From NCBI RefSeq assembly GCF_021155765.1, contig NC_060117.1, positions 8,708,001 to 8,772,000 of the forward strand: a stretch of 64,000 bases of DNA, in the 5' to 3' direction. This document shows positions 36,640 to 48,800 of the stretch, in pieces. Source of the stretch: Diprion similis (lineage: Eukaryota > Arthropoda > Insecta > Hymenoptera > Diprionidae). Both the position numbers and the translations under genes were made by a program. Within the stretch, counting starts at the first letter, position 1; each line of letters begins with the position of its first letter. Under the pieces are notes generated by a model. It made no database searches. It was given only the letters and a program-made list of their open reading frames with translations, and was not told the DNA's origin.

Positions 36640-36869
36640 TACCGACTGAGCGAACTCATCCGTTTTCTTCCTTTATTAAATAAACAAACGAACGGAATGG
36701 GTTGAAATTTCGATGGTGCATAGCTTTTTTGTAGCGGAATCGAGAAAGATTACTCATGTCCGCAGAAAATCGTCAAAAAATATGTGGTTTTTCGACGCGT
36801 GTCAGGGAAGAAGAAATAGGAAGAAAACGGATGAGTTCGCTCGGTCGGTAAGGGTAGGACTGCTACATC
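36640..36869. mobile_element. fold-back element family B, internally deleted copy
   Basis: Left end ACCGACTGAGCGAACTC and right end GAGTTCGCTCGGTCGGTAAG keep the family B ends. TTCGATGGTGCATAGCTTTT is also retained. The middle part of the 18442 copy is missing. Confidence 0.7.
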
Positions 36870-37395
36870 GCGTTAAGAAAAGATGATAATTGGCAGAGAA
36901 AATTAGACGTAGATCGGTACTAACGAACCGTGCGCTGAAATCAGGCTCGACTTTGTTTTCCGGAGTTTCGTCTCCCTTCGACCACGAAATTCGTTCCGAT
37001 TATTAGAATAAATTTGTTCTAAATTCTGTAGGTTTAGCTGAAAAATTTGTCTGAGGGTTTCGTATCACATCGATAAGGAAGGATAGTATAATATATGAAT
37101 ATAAATACACTTGAAAATATGTAATATATCTGTTTAATTATTGTGTAATCTTTTTTATTAAATAATTTTCACGTATAAATATAGATATTAGACAAAGGCA
37201 GAGAATTACTGTAACCAGGTTCTAAGGCTACAGAAAATAAAAACGGTAAACGTGCGATTGTTTATAATTCTTCCAGATATTTCTCTTTGCAAATAAAACT
37301 TTGTTTGTCGTAGGGGTACTTAAAACTGCATGAAAATTGATCATTCGTAATTGTATAATGCACATATTGTTCACCTATATATTGCGTGTTCATGA

Positions 37396-37401
37396 TTTAT
37401 T
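37396..37401 (-). terminator. candidate POLR1F polyadenylation signal
   Basis: AATAAA on the minus strand, about 410 nt after the stop codon and just past the fold-back element. Another lies at 37154-37159. Confidence 0.35.
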
Positions 37402-37433
37402 CATCTTGCATCTAAAATTTGTGTAAATAATTA

Positions 37434-37803
37434 TGGGCGTGCCCTGGATGATTTCGACGTTGACGTATGTATCTCCAAATGTAGACGTCCACGTATTTAA
37501 AACGCGAAAAAGGGCTCAACAGGCCATTCTATACACAATACTGAAAAAAAAACACGCCAATCTATTTTTATCTGACGCAGAAATAATGAAATGACACGGA
37601 TTCTACGAAATCGAAATAGTAAATTCGTAGAATTCATGCCGTTTCATTATTTCTGCGTCAAATTAAAATGTGTTGGAGTGTTTTTGTTCAGAATTATGTA
37701 TAGGATAGGGCTGTAGAGCTCTTTTTTGTTTTTGAGATACGTGGACTCCGATATTTGGAGATATATAAGAGAACGTCGAAATCGGTCAGGGCACCCCCTT
37801 AAG
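37434..37803. mobile_element. fold-back element forming the putative POLR1F 3' UTR
   Basis: About 370 bp. The left arm GGGCGTGCCCTGGATGATTT, CGACGTTGACG is matched by CGTCGAAATCGGTCAGGGC at the right. TAATGAAATGACACGG and CCGTTTCATTA pair at the centre. Its right edge lies about 10 bp from the POLR1F stop codon (37812-37814), so the 3' UTR must run into it unless transcription ends at once. AATAAA on the minus strand lies just beyond it at 37401-37396. Confidence 0.75.
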
Positions 37804-37811
37804 CTATAGGT

Positions 37812-40009
37812 TCAAGTTTCCAACAAGATTGCTTCCGTTTTTATTTTGTGTTTTTTTTTACTCTTGTTCTCACCAAAATTATTCTCTATTCTTATATTTC
37901 CGTTCGGCGTGCTTATATCGGATTCATTTTCTAATGCAAAAACTTCAAGTTTCACTTTATGTTTTTTTCTACTTCTTTCATTTGGTAATTCAGATTTTAT
38001 CGATCTACTTTGCTTTGTTTTACTTACATCAGACTCTGCTTCAGATGATAAAATTTCAGCTTTTATTTTATGCATTTTCGTACTACGCTCGTCCCCTGAT
38101 TCACTTTTCACCTGACTAGTGTTTCGCTCATACACAGCCGAATCAATATCGCAGTATGTTACTTCAACTTCGGCTTTAGTTTTCATACTTTTTTTTACAT
38201 GAGTTTTATCATCGATATGTTCTCTTTTTAATTTCTTTGATTTTGGAGGCAAATATTCTTCAGCCATATCACTGGTTTGTAAGATATGCCTTACGCTTTC
38301 CTCCAGTTCTGTAGACGATTCTTCAATCTTAATTTTATTTCTCTTTTTCTTTTTAGTAGGAATTTCATCTCTGTTAGTTTCTTTCTTCGATATTTTGGAT
38401 TTTGGATACAATTCATCGTCGATATCTCCGTCCTGATTCATCGGATCCTCCCCGTACAAATCAAGCTTAATTTCTGAGAATGAAATATTAGTTTTAGCCT
38501 TGTGTTTCTCTACCTTCTTCACATGAATTTCATCTTCGCTGTCATCATTTTCCAACTTTTTTAACTTTCGAGGCAATAATTTTTCGTTAACATCACTGTC
38601 ATCCCTCGTGTGAATAACTTTGTTTGCTCTACTTTTACGATCTACGACAATTTCGTTAGAATCTTCTTGACCCTCTTCGTCGCTGTATGAAAATTTCATG
38701 ATATTCCCCTGGGTGACAGGTTCATTCTCTTCATCTGCAGCCTCGAAGATATCGTCTAATGGCTTACAATTCCGCAAATAATTCCTGTGGAAAATAAAGT
38801 GAATTTGTGTTAATTCATTTCAATTCTATTAGAGCAATCATTCGCTATCCTAGCAGACTTGAAGCTGTTACTTACTCAGCATCCATAGAACCTCTAATAT
38901 ATGGCAACCTGCCTTTGAGGTCCAAATACGTTATGGTAAATCTAACTTCTTGTCCCAGCTGGACATAAAAACCTGGCCAATTGTCATCTTCGTCTGGCCT
39001 TGGTATAGACACGTTGAACACTTTATTCAACAATATACCGACATGATCCTGGCTCTTTTTGTTGACAATGCCTGAAAAAAAGTTATTTATGCATCAATCA
39101 GACACTGGTTGAAAATAGAGAAAAACAAAGTCAAAGAATATCATTTTTTATTCATATTGATAATTCGAAAATTAATTTTGGAGGATTGGTCACGCGAATA
39201 AGGAATTCAAACCCAGCCACTTACGACACTATTTTTCGAAGATGTATAGCTCAATTGATGATGCAAATTGAGGGCACAAAATCATGAAAACAGTCAAGTG
39301 AACAGGCATGATTCTTCTCAACATTTAGGCAGTTATCAAATTTGTTTAGAATTTAATTTCACCAAGTTTTAGAGACATATTTCCTTGTCGACTTCCATTA
39401 GCAAAGGAAATTGTGTTAATAGGTTACTCAAACCTCATTAATTTTCTTGAATTATGGGAAACAACAGCTATTCTTATGTATTGATTATACCAATTAGAGG
39501 TACCTTTTAATTCATCTCCAATGTTGGGTCTGAAGATGTAGAAGTCAGCTTCGATATCAACGTGAATAAAGCATGTGTCGTACAGGATTGGTCCCACTTT
39601 GTTTAATATTTTTGGATTCTTATAAGAGAGAATAATTCCTTTTAACCTAAAAAAAATGAAAAAACATTCATTGTCGAGTTGAAGTGGAAGTACATCAATA
39701 GATATATTCCAATCTCGTTTTAAACGCTAAAAATTGGACCAAACCCTTAGATACAAAATTTACACTCTAGAAATGAACGAATTATACTCCAATTATTTAA
39801 CCATTCGATTTGGCTCACTTTGCATCGTAGGAGTTTAACGTAGAGCCTAAAATTTCCTTCAGCGCAGCGTTCAAATTACCAAGATAAAACGGATGCAGTC
39901 CCACGTGTCTATTACATCGTTCGAAATATACGTGTGAATCCTCGTCCTCGAGGAGTCCTCTCAGCTCCAATTGTGTCCACGTCTTTGCGTCGATTACTTT
40001 ACCTGCCAT
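37812..40009 (-). CDS. POLR1F: DNA-directed RNA polymerase I subunit RPA43 (POLR1F/TWISTNB)
   Basis: Subunit of the Pol I stalk (with RPA14 in yeast) that contacts the initiation factor RRN3/TIF-IA; nucleolar, needed for rRNA synthesis. Coding exons on the minus strand: 40009-39819, 39646-39504, 39071-38876, 38784-37812, total 1503 nt, 500 aa. Phases 2, 1, 2 agree with the acceptors. The N-terminal SHS2/RPB7-N-like part has HPFYLGNLNAALKEILGSTL. The OB-like part has HVDIEADFYIFRPNIGDELK, GIVNKKSQDHVGILLNKVFN and VSIPRPDED, close to the human IEADFVIFxPExGxKLxGIVNK block. The last exon (about 324 codons) is a highly charged Lys/Glu/Ser tail with many KKxK clusters and repeated HKIKxE units, typical of this protein's nucleolar tail. 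The start ATG is the first in frame. Confidence 0.92.
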
Positions 40010-40018
40010 TTGGCGCGA
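40009..40018. promoter_or_regulatory. E2F-like site overlapping the POLR1F start
   Basis: TTTGGCGCGA on the plus strand matches the E2F core TTTSSCGC. It overlaps the A of the POLR1F start codon on the minus strand. It may link Pol I subunit expression to cell growth; an inference from the motif only. Confidence 0.3.
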
Positions 40019-40344
40019 TACGTTGCGGGAACTCAGTCCTCACTGCTTTTCACCACTGTGTAGTGTATTTTGAGTTATTTTGGACCAGAATCGGTTGCAA
40101 TACAGACGGTACACATCAACAGCGTTTGCCGCGGTTGATTTTCATAACCTCACTTATTTCACAATCTACGATTTAGCTCTTTCAGTCATCGATTGGAAAA
40201 CCTGTTACGAGCTTGCGTTGTCGAATACATTGATTGAATAGGCGACTTCTTGCATGAACAGTGGGTTAGAATGCATTCTGCAATTTTAGCACAGCTAACT
40301 ACTATACCGACAGTGAATATTTGTTAAAAAAATCTGAAAACCAT

Positions 40345-40490
40345 TTCTCAGACTACCTATCATGTAACTCTTCACATTTCCCATCATTCAAGCATTCTAA
40401 TTAGTTGATTAAACTTTTCAAACTAATCAGAATGCTTTGATAGTGGGAAATGTGAGAATATGAAATGTAAAAAGTTACATGATGAAGATC
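40345..40490. repeat. imperfect hairpin of about 140 bp
   Basis: CACATTTCCCATCATTCAAG and CATTCTAATTAGTTG are matched inverted by CAAACTAATCAGAATGC and TAGTGGGAAATGTG. TCATGTAACTC and AGTTACATGAT pair at the outer edge. Confidence 0.65.
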
Positions 40491-40775
40491 ATAGGTGGCT
40501 CATTCTACTCCTCGTCCCTTTCGGAATCAAAAAATTCTCTCGTCCATGGACTCCAGCGTCCCATAAACGCGAAAAGCGCGAAAATAGTAATGCACGTCAG
40601 AAAACAGAATATTTTATTGATGATTTTCAGGAAATGATTGAGTTTCCTAAATTCTACTATAAGAGAGATTCACTGTCGAAATTTAAGTCGGTCTCGTTCA
40701 TTTGTTTATTTACTCAACAACATATGAGGTTGAGTTTGCTCGGTCGGTAGAGATGGATGCACTGCGTAACCTTAA
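40480..40775. mobile_element. fold-back element family B, partial copy
   Basis: Shares GGTGGCTCATTCTACTCCTC, CCTAAATTCTACTATAAGAG and the right end GAGTTTGCTCGGTCGGTAGA with the 18442 copy. The left terminus is missing, probably because of the adjacent hairpin. Confidence 0.6.
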
Positions 40776-41645
40776 TTATTCTGTTAATGCTACGAGACTT
40801 TGAGAATTTCATTATCACTGGAAAACTGCTATTTAATTTCTGTGTTCTATTAAACATGTGTTTGAGCTTTGCTATCCCGTAGAGTGAAAGAAACTTTGTC
40901 AGAACTTCCTTCTTTAAAATAGAAATTTTCCGTTCCATGATCAAAGTTTTAAACTTTTGGTATCTTCAATTTGTTGCATTTGTTGTCATCGACAACAAAG
41001 TTTCATCAACAATCGAAGAAAGTAAAAACCGCAACCATTTGAGTTCTCGAATATTTATATACTATAACGTTTTATCCATGTCAAATAATTATATCAAATA
41101 ATCATCATAAATTTTCTGAGACTTTCGACACTAGATATACACTTTTGTGCTAATTTAACAGTATAATAAAATGATCATCGTTAAGAACATTAAATGCTAG
41201 CTGAAATTATGAATCTACGCAGGATTGGATGATAGAATTGAAATTTCTTACTGGAATTAAAAATATTTAAAATTCATCATCGATCATTTCTATTAAAAGT
41301 TTGTAACTTTCGAATCAAAGTTGAGCTAGAAAAACTATGCCACATACAATGGAAAGTCCCAGAAAAATGTATCACCCATAACTGGATCAATGAAACTTGG
41401 GAACCCCATCAGACAGCTTCAATATAACACAGATTTCATTGAATTTTGAATAGCTTAAGTAACCTACTTCTGAAAATTATTATTAAACCACCAAAAAACG
41501 CCGAATTCCACAAATGTAGGTATGCGACAATTGCTTGCAAGATTCATGAGCACTATTACAGGCTTGCCATTATATAAATGAAACACTTTTCCCAAGATTT
41601 GTTTTTCTTTTTTTATTAATGTAAGAGGGTGCTTTATCCGTTGAG

Positions 41646-41670
41646 AAATAAATAAATAAATAAATAAAAA
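41646..41670. repeat. AAAT microsatellite
   Basis: About six AAAT units in the POLR1F-BRCA2 gap. Confidence 0.8.
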
Positions 41671-42319
41671 CTTTTATGGCAACCACTTTTCTAGATGATG
41701 CTTCAGCAGGAAATTCTCCGTGCATCAATTTGGACGTGTCTGAAATCATCGGACTTGACACTAGATTTATATGCCACTCCGGCACAAACTTCAAGGATAC
41801 GGAAAGAAAAAAGGCAAATGAATAACCATTCACCGGAAATTCAGGACTGTTGCAAATCTGGAGAAGTTGGAGAAGTTACGGAATTTGGAAAATCAGTATA
41901 ATTATTATATAAAAAAGTTTGTAACTACCCTGGAAACGGTTAAACTTATAGCCCTACTGAAAATGCTGAAAATTCTCGACAGAATCGGACACGTTTCGGA
42001 TAGGATACTGACAGACGCGGACAGATACGAATCGAATCTGTAAAAGTCTATCCGGAAATCTTGCCGCTGTATCCTATCCGAACGTATTAGATTGTGTCGG
42101 ACATTTTTTATAGCGAGTACAACGCTCTGCATGAACATGATAATTTCAATTGAGGATATGTTTTTCATTTTCTAGCAAGAATCCAGGTCGCATTATCCCA
42201 TAGTCCTCGCAATCAGATAAATCATTTGATTTACTATATTGCTCATGATTATTATTTTCAGGTCGGAAACAAGGAGTATCATTTGCTGGTATCAAACAGT
42301 ATCACATCTCATCTAACGA

Positions 42320-42735
42320 CACCAAAGCCGAGCGTTCCTTGGTACCGGCCGTGCGCCCAGCTGATCGCGAGAGCATCTTTTATTTACAAAATTATTGTAA
42401 TTACTAGTTTTCATTGCCCGGCCTCAATATTAGATGTAAACAGTCTCACAATGGCTCATTTTACTCCTTATTTTTCCCCAAATGGTGAAAGGTATGTATG
42501 TACCTCAGCTATGCGCTTTTGGGTCCCTGAAATGCGGGAGTTGTGTAAATAGTAACACGTGTCAAAAAACCACAATTTTTTTTACGATTTTCGGGATATG
42601 AGTAACCTTCCTCGATTCCGTTACAAAAGAGCTATACACCGTCCAAATTTCAACCGTTTCTGTTTGTTCGTTTATTAATTACAGAAAGAAAAAGAATGAG
42701 GCTGCTCGGTCGGTAAGGGTGGGACTATCACATGC
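42320..42735. mobile_element. fold-back element family B, copy just upstream of BRCA2
   Basis: Contains GTGCGCCCAGCTGATCGCGA, AATGGCTCATTTTACTCCTT and the right end GCTCGGTCGGTAAGGGTGGG. It ends about 155 bp before the first BRCA2 ATG, so the BRCA2 promoter or 5' UTR lies at its edge or within it. Confidence 0.7.
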
Positions 42736-42860
42736 CGTTGTGAGCGGGCCGGTTCGCATCGCACGACAATAGTCTGGAGCTGCTTTGAGAAGATTAGGAA
42801 AGCGACAGAGTTGTACCACAACTACATGCATACAAAATACAAAGAGATCGCCGTGCAAGA

Positions 42861-42866
42861 CACGTG
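42861..42866. promoter_or_regulatory. E-box (CACGTG) 25 bp before the BRCA2 ATG
   Basis: A single perfect site. It may be chance at this base composition. Confidence 0.25.
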
Positions 42867-42890
42867 CAAGATCAAAGCGGTGGTGGCGAT

Positions 42891-45800
42891 ATGTTGCTGG
42901 ATGAGATCTCACGAAATGATGTAACGAATGAAGTGAAAATCAACGCTAGTATTGCTCGGAGTTTTCCAAGTCCAGCATTTGCTTTTAAAGCTAATAAACC
43001 AGTGATTAATACCAGCAAAGATAACTTGACAAAAGCTGTCCAATCATTTAAAGAGGTTCGTTGTTATAGGAAAGCAATCGATACAATGGACATCCCACAA
43101 ATCGGCTCATGTCAAGTCTCTACGTCTCGAGGCTTGAAGCGACTGAGGGATTGTCGTGATGACGATCCCAATGGAATGTGTCAAGTCGGTTCCTCTGTTG
43201 GATTTACAACAGCGTCTGGAAAGCCTTTACTAATCGGTGAAGTCGCTATGAAAAAAGCTAAATTATTAATGTACCAGAATGAAAGTTTAGAACATGAATC
43301 GCCACTGTGTATCGAACAAAAGAAGCAGCACAGAGACTTTGAAAATTTTGAAACAGATAACTCTGGCATTGAGAGTTACTGCGATGCCCAAAAGACAGAA
43401 ATCGCAGCTATGCATTCCTCCAATTGTGATACCGGAAGTGATGGACACTTTGAAATTGAACAATCACCCGCGACAAAAGTAAGAAATCTGTCGAGCGACA
43501 AATATTCTAGGCAATCGTTGAAATTATCTGGTACAATTTGCCGGAAGACTAATTCAGTTATTGAAAGTCATTCCAGGCAGCTGCTAATGTTGGCAAATGA
43601 ATCACAAGTAATCCCATCAATTTCAGGATCTGAATCAATCAAATTAAATCTAAGCAATATTTCCAAAAACAATTCGACTCATGTTGCTGGTAATACCAAA
43701 GCACCAAAGAACTTTGAAAGTACTAGTAAGGCGGAAAATTGGACCACCAACAATCATATAGTCGACGATAAAATTTCGCATGTTTCTACGGGATTTAACA
43801 CAGCGAGTGGTAAAACAATACCCATATCAGAAAAAGCACTGTCTAGCGCTAAAATACTTTGGACAACAACAGTAGATGATCGAGATTCTAAACCATTTAA
43901 ATGTATACTTGATAATGAAAATTCGATAGCGGATCTTCCAATTGATAGTAAAAAACTGTCCAATGTATCGGATCGTGCGTTGTCAAAAGTTGATATCAGG
44001 ATGGCATCTGGAGAACACAATGCTGGAAATTCTGAGTTTTCGAAATATAAACCCGGAGATAAATATGCAAATGCTGGATTCTCAACTGGCAGTGGCAAAG
44101 CGATAAAGATATCAGATCAGGCATTAAACCAAGCAAAAATTTTGATGATGTCTGAAGAACAGAATAGCTGTGAATTTTCTCAACTAAATCATGATACTTG
44201 TAATAAAGATACGCTTGAATATTCAACATCTAACAGAGACTGGATAAAAAATGATAAACGTGTAATAATGAAAGTTGATAAATCGTTTGTCAACGAACAG
44301 AAAAACAGTCCGCAACACATTGATTCAAGAAACCGAAATAGCTCAGTCGTTGAAGTTTTTAATCGCAATAACATTTCCATATTCGCAACACCTGGGTTCG
44401 AATCATTATCGAACAACGTTACATCAAGTGACACGACTGATGATGAGCTAATTTATCGAGAATCTAAAAAAGTACGTCTTAATTCCGATATACAAACTCG
44501 CAAATTGTTTGCTGAAAAGGATTGCGATACGGATAAGAAGATGAGAAACATGGAACTTCACTCGGAGGAGAATCAAATCAATAGCAACAGCAATTATGCT
44601 GGTCATACGTTGCAGCATGATAAAGAAAAAAATAATACAGCTCGAAGATGCGCGAAATCAGATATATTTCCCGTAAATGACAGACTTATGATCCCTCAGC
44701 TCGAACCACAGAAGTCTTGGCCGTTGAATCCTCACGATACTAGTGAATCTCAATTTTCAAAAAAATTAACTAGTTACGATAACATATTGGAAGTAGTTCA
44801 AAACGATCGAAAGATGCCCACCATTTCTGAAGAAATAACTGCAAGCACAAAAGCTCTACTTGCGGATGAAGAAAATTTCCAGGATACCTCGTCATGGGCC
44901 GCCGCAATCACATGCAGTCCACCTCTAATTGAAAATGAAGAAATTACTGTTAGACCGTCAAGTACTTTTGACGAAGGCTGTGACGTTCAGGAAATACCAA
45001 GTAGTCCGATTATAGGAGACAGATTCCGTCCACGTACACGGAAAAAACATAAGCGTAAAAGCAAAAGTATGTTGAACAAAGATTTAGTGAATCTCGAAGA
45101 CACTAAGGATGATGGGAGCAGTATGAATGGTGAGATTTTAGTACAAAGAATTTAATTTACCGTTCTGCTAGAATAACTTATCATGTTGGAACTTTTTTTT
45201 TCCAAGGTTTGGAAGAGCGAATCGATACTCAGTGCTTTCGACGATCCAGCGATGTCACGACCTCAACTTCTGGTTTATCGGAGCAGATGCGTGGGAACAT
45301 TAGTCCAGTTATGGAGACTGCTTCAAGTCCAAAGTTTGCAAAATATGAAGTAACTGCAAAAAATGTTCCAGTCTTTAGTAATCGAGTTGAAAATTCTCCC
45401 AATTCGGTATCCCGTTTTGAGATTGAACAAGAAATAATTTCTAATATATTGGAAAACCGTTTAGCTGCAACACTGGCACAGGTATTTAAAATAAGCTTTA
45501 TATACAGTGATTAATAGTGAATTCAATATTTATCTGACTGACTGCCAACTGTTATTTCAGGAGAAAAAAATTTGTGCCAAGAAAAAATTCAAGTTAAAGC
45601 CGATCGCAGGAAGCTTGTTTCTTCGCAAAACACAGAATACGAAGCCCCGATTATCGTTGCGGGATCTCACAAACGGAGCTTCGCTTGTACCGCGAACTTC
45701 TGATGAGGTAATGATCTCACCTAAGTGGCTGTAGCTTTATTCTTGGATCTCACCTGTATAGAACCTTATTATATTGAGTTTTTTCTAGTCTCATGTCGTT

Positions 45801-48800
45801 CTTACAGCTCACAGATATAGCTATCGGACTCGATATCATGGAAGTTACTGCGGCCACTGCAGTTCGATATAGATTTAAATGCTCCGAATTTTACAGGTGA
45901 GATTTAACATAACTTTATGTGATGATGGAGTTTTATGCACATACATAAGTATTCGTCTATATGTCTACTCGTACATAGACTTCTGAAGAAGTGGGTGAAC
46001 TTAGGGAATTTATATCTCGATAAGCAATTATTCAACGCGATTGGAATTCGTTGGATTCGAAAGTGTTAGTTCAAGTTTTTCAATTACATTGCTTTTTTTT
46101 TTTTTTATTCCTTTTAATTTCACTCGGTGGACAGAAAGTATTGTTAGTCACAATAACGTCGACCATGTTGCACGATAACATGATTTATGTAACCCATGCA
46201 GCCATAAGGAATTGCATTTCAGAACTAGCTCAACTGTTTCAATCGACACCATTTTTCAATAGTTTATCCTCTGTTCCACGATCCAGAAATTTCCTTTCTC
46301 TTTTTCTTCACAAAATAGAAATAGTTTGGATTTGAAACTCGATTTTCAACAAATGATGATGATTTTTTTGTTTTTCCATTCCTGAAATTCAACCAATTTT
46401 ACAGTCGTTTACTTTCACATATCCTCAACAGTGAAAAGCAATTCTGTAATGAATATCTACCTCGAAGACAAGTGTCTTAAGTTTTTTGTGTTCTGTTGAA
46501 ATGTTTCAGCAAAGATAAAATATGTACAGATGTTTATGGAATAACGATGGTCGATGGAGGTCTGTTGATTTTTGATGAAACTGGTTACGCGGGTGTCGAC
46601 GAGTTTGAGCAAGCATTTATTGCAAGTCCCGGAGTGGATCCCTCTTTAGTACCCCATAAATGGGTAGAGAATCACTATCGATGGATTGTATGGAAATTAG
46701 CATCCATGGATAGAATGAAATTTGGAGATCTATCTTTTTGCAGGTAACATATCGGCCTTATTGTGCATTTCATGCGTACACCGATATATGAAACCCTTGA
46801 GGTAGCTCATAATCTAGAATGCTCTTCAATGATTACTACTAAACAGGATGTTGACGCCCGATCATGTTATGGAGCAGCTGAAGTATAGATACGATCGCGA
46901 AATTGACAAGTCTGAGCGTCCGGCTTTGAGGAGAATCATAGAAAAAGATGATCCTGCATGTAGACGTATGATTCTGTGTGTAGCGACCATTACTAAGGTA
47001 AGATATCGGCACGATCTGAACCGTAAATAGATAGTACTTTAAATTTTCTGAATTACAACTATGAAACCGTTTCTGATTATTCTTTGATGATCAAGTATGA
47101 CGTAAATGTTTTTTTCCAGATTAAAAATGATGAAACGTCGGACAACCATGAACCAAAAACTATACCGACGTCACAATGGAGAATGGAATTAACCGACGGA
47201 TGGTATTCCATAACTGCAAGCATCGATGCAGCCATGTCGCATTTAATAGCTTTCGGCAAAGTGCGCGAAGGTACAAAGCTTGTTACATGCAGAGCAGAAT
47301 TGATGAACTCCGATCAAGGATGTTCCCCGTTAGAGGTAAGCTTTTCATGAACCACCTTCGTTGATCTTGATTACACTATTTGCCTATCTAACTATATTCT
47401 AACTGTGTAAAACGTCACGTTAGATGCCGGCTGATGTGTGTTTAAAAATTCATTCAAACTCCACCAGAAGAGTAAGATGGGACACTAGACTTGGTTATTG
47501 TAAACACGGGGGATCAATTTCAACTCGACTATCAGCTATACTTGTAAACGGTGGTCTAATTGGAAGATTGGATGCAATTGTCGCCCGCGTTTATCCGATC
47601 CAGTACTTTGAGAAGACTTCGAACGGCCAATCGAGTAAGATTTGCAATCAACGCGTCTTTTTATGTCTTTCAAATTTTGTATAATTTTTCGTCACTTATC
47701 AAGTCGTAACAAGATCATTGTACTCCTTTGTTTTGGTGCAGTATTCAGAAATAAGAAGTGCGAAGACAAGGCAGCAATGGCCTATGAAAATGAACGTCAG
47801 GCGCAAATAGAAACGATCCACGCACAAGCACGAGCTGAATTTGAAGCCAGGAATCGAAAACAGTCAAGAAGTTCTTCCTCAGGTCTCCAGAGCGAATTCT
47901 GGTGCTGCGAATCTATTGAAGTACTAATTGATTCCAAAAATTAATCATTCAATAACTGATTCGAAAAAGTTGATGGATGTAAATATCATATGCTTACGTA
48001 TTATTTTGAATTATAGAGTGATTTATCTAGTCAGAAATCGCAAAGTCTTCACGATTCCCGTGAAGTATCTGAAAAGGCTTTCCGAGATCACCTGGAATCT
48101 ATGTTGACCAGGAGTCTTCCTCCGCCACGTAAAGTAACTCAAGTTCTAAAGGTGCGCGTAACGGAGGGTGAAAATACAGCTCTTCTTACAATCTGGGCAC
48201 CCGGTGACGATACAAGTGATGTTTTGAAAGAAGGAAATCGGGTTTCTATCCACAACGTGCAAACGTCAGGAAAAAGGTTTACTCACGATTTTGTGTTACA
48301 TTGGCTCATTTTTAAATCAGATCGTCGTCGCTTCTAGAAAGCTACGTCGATGAATGAATCTTTCAATTATATCTATTCATAGATACTTATTGACCTTATC
48401 ATAGATTTTTATTTACATCGTTTATTAAAGACGGTTGCTTTAGTTACATTATATATTCTTCTACAGATTTGGTGAACTTCAGTTGACAGCCGGTCGCCAA
48501 TCTATTATTAAGTTCGAAGCCGCTAACGCTTCTACTTGCCATCAAAGATATTTAACACCTATATCTGAAGTAGGTGTCGTTGGATTTAGTCCACCATTTG
48601 GCGAGTTTGACACAGTGGGAATTATCATATCTTTAGGCCCAGCGCCTCATGTGAGTTAGCATGCCTGTTGAACTAATTGAATTAACTTAACAATCTTTTT
48701 CGTGCTGAATGTGATGCAATAAATGAATATGAGTAAATAAATGAATGAATAACAGGATGATAACACTAGTTAACGGATGGGAAATTTTTTTTGAGCTTAG

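Noticed and set aside
37829..38477. Hydrophobic plus-strand frames opposite the last POLR1F exon
   Set aside because: Antisense shadows of a Lys/Glu-rich coding exon, which read as Phe/Leu-rich on the other strand.
41986..42103. CGGATAGGATAC / GTATCCTATCCG inverted pair as an element
   Set aside because: Only about 12 bp of perfect arm; seen, but too short to call a mobile element.
42864..42890. Start of BRCA2 at the GTG codon at 42864
   Set aside because: Nuclear genes rarely start at GTG; the first in-frame ATG is at 42891.
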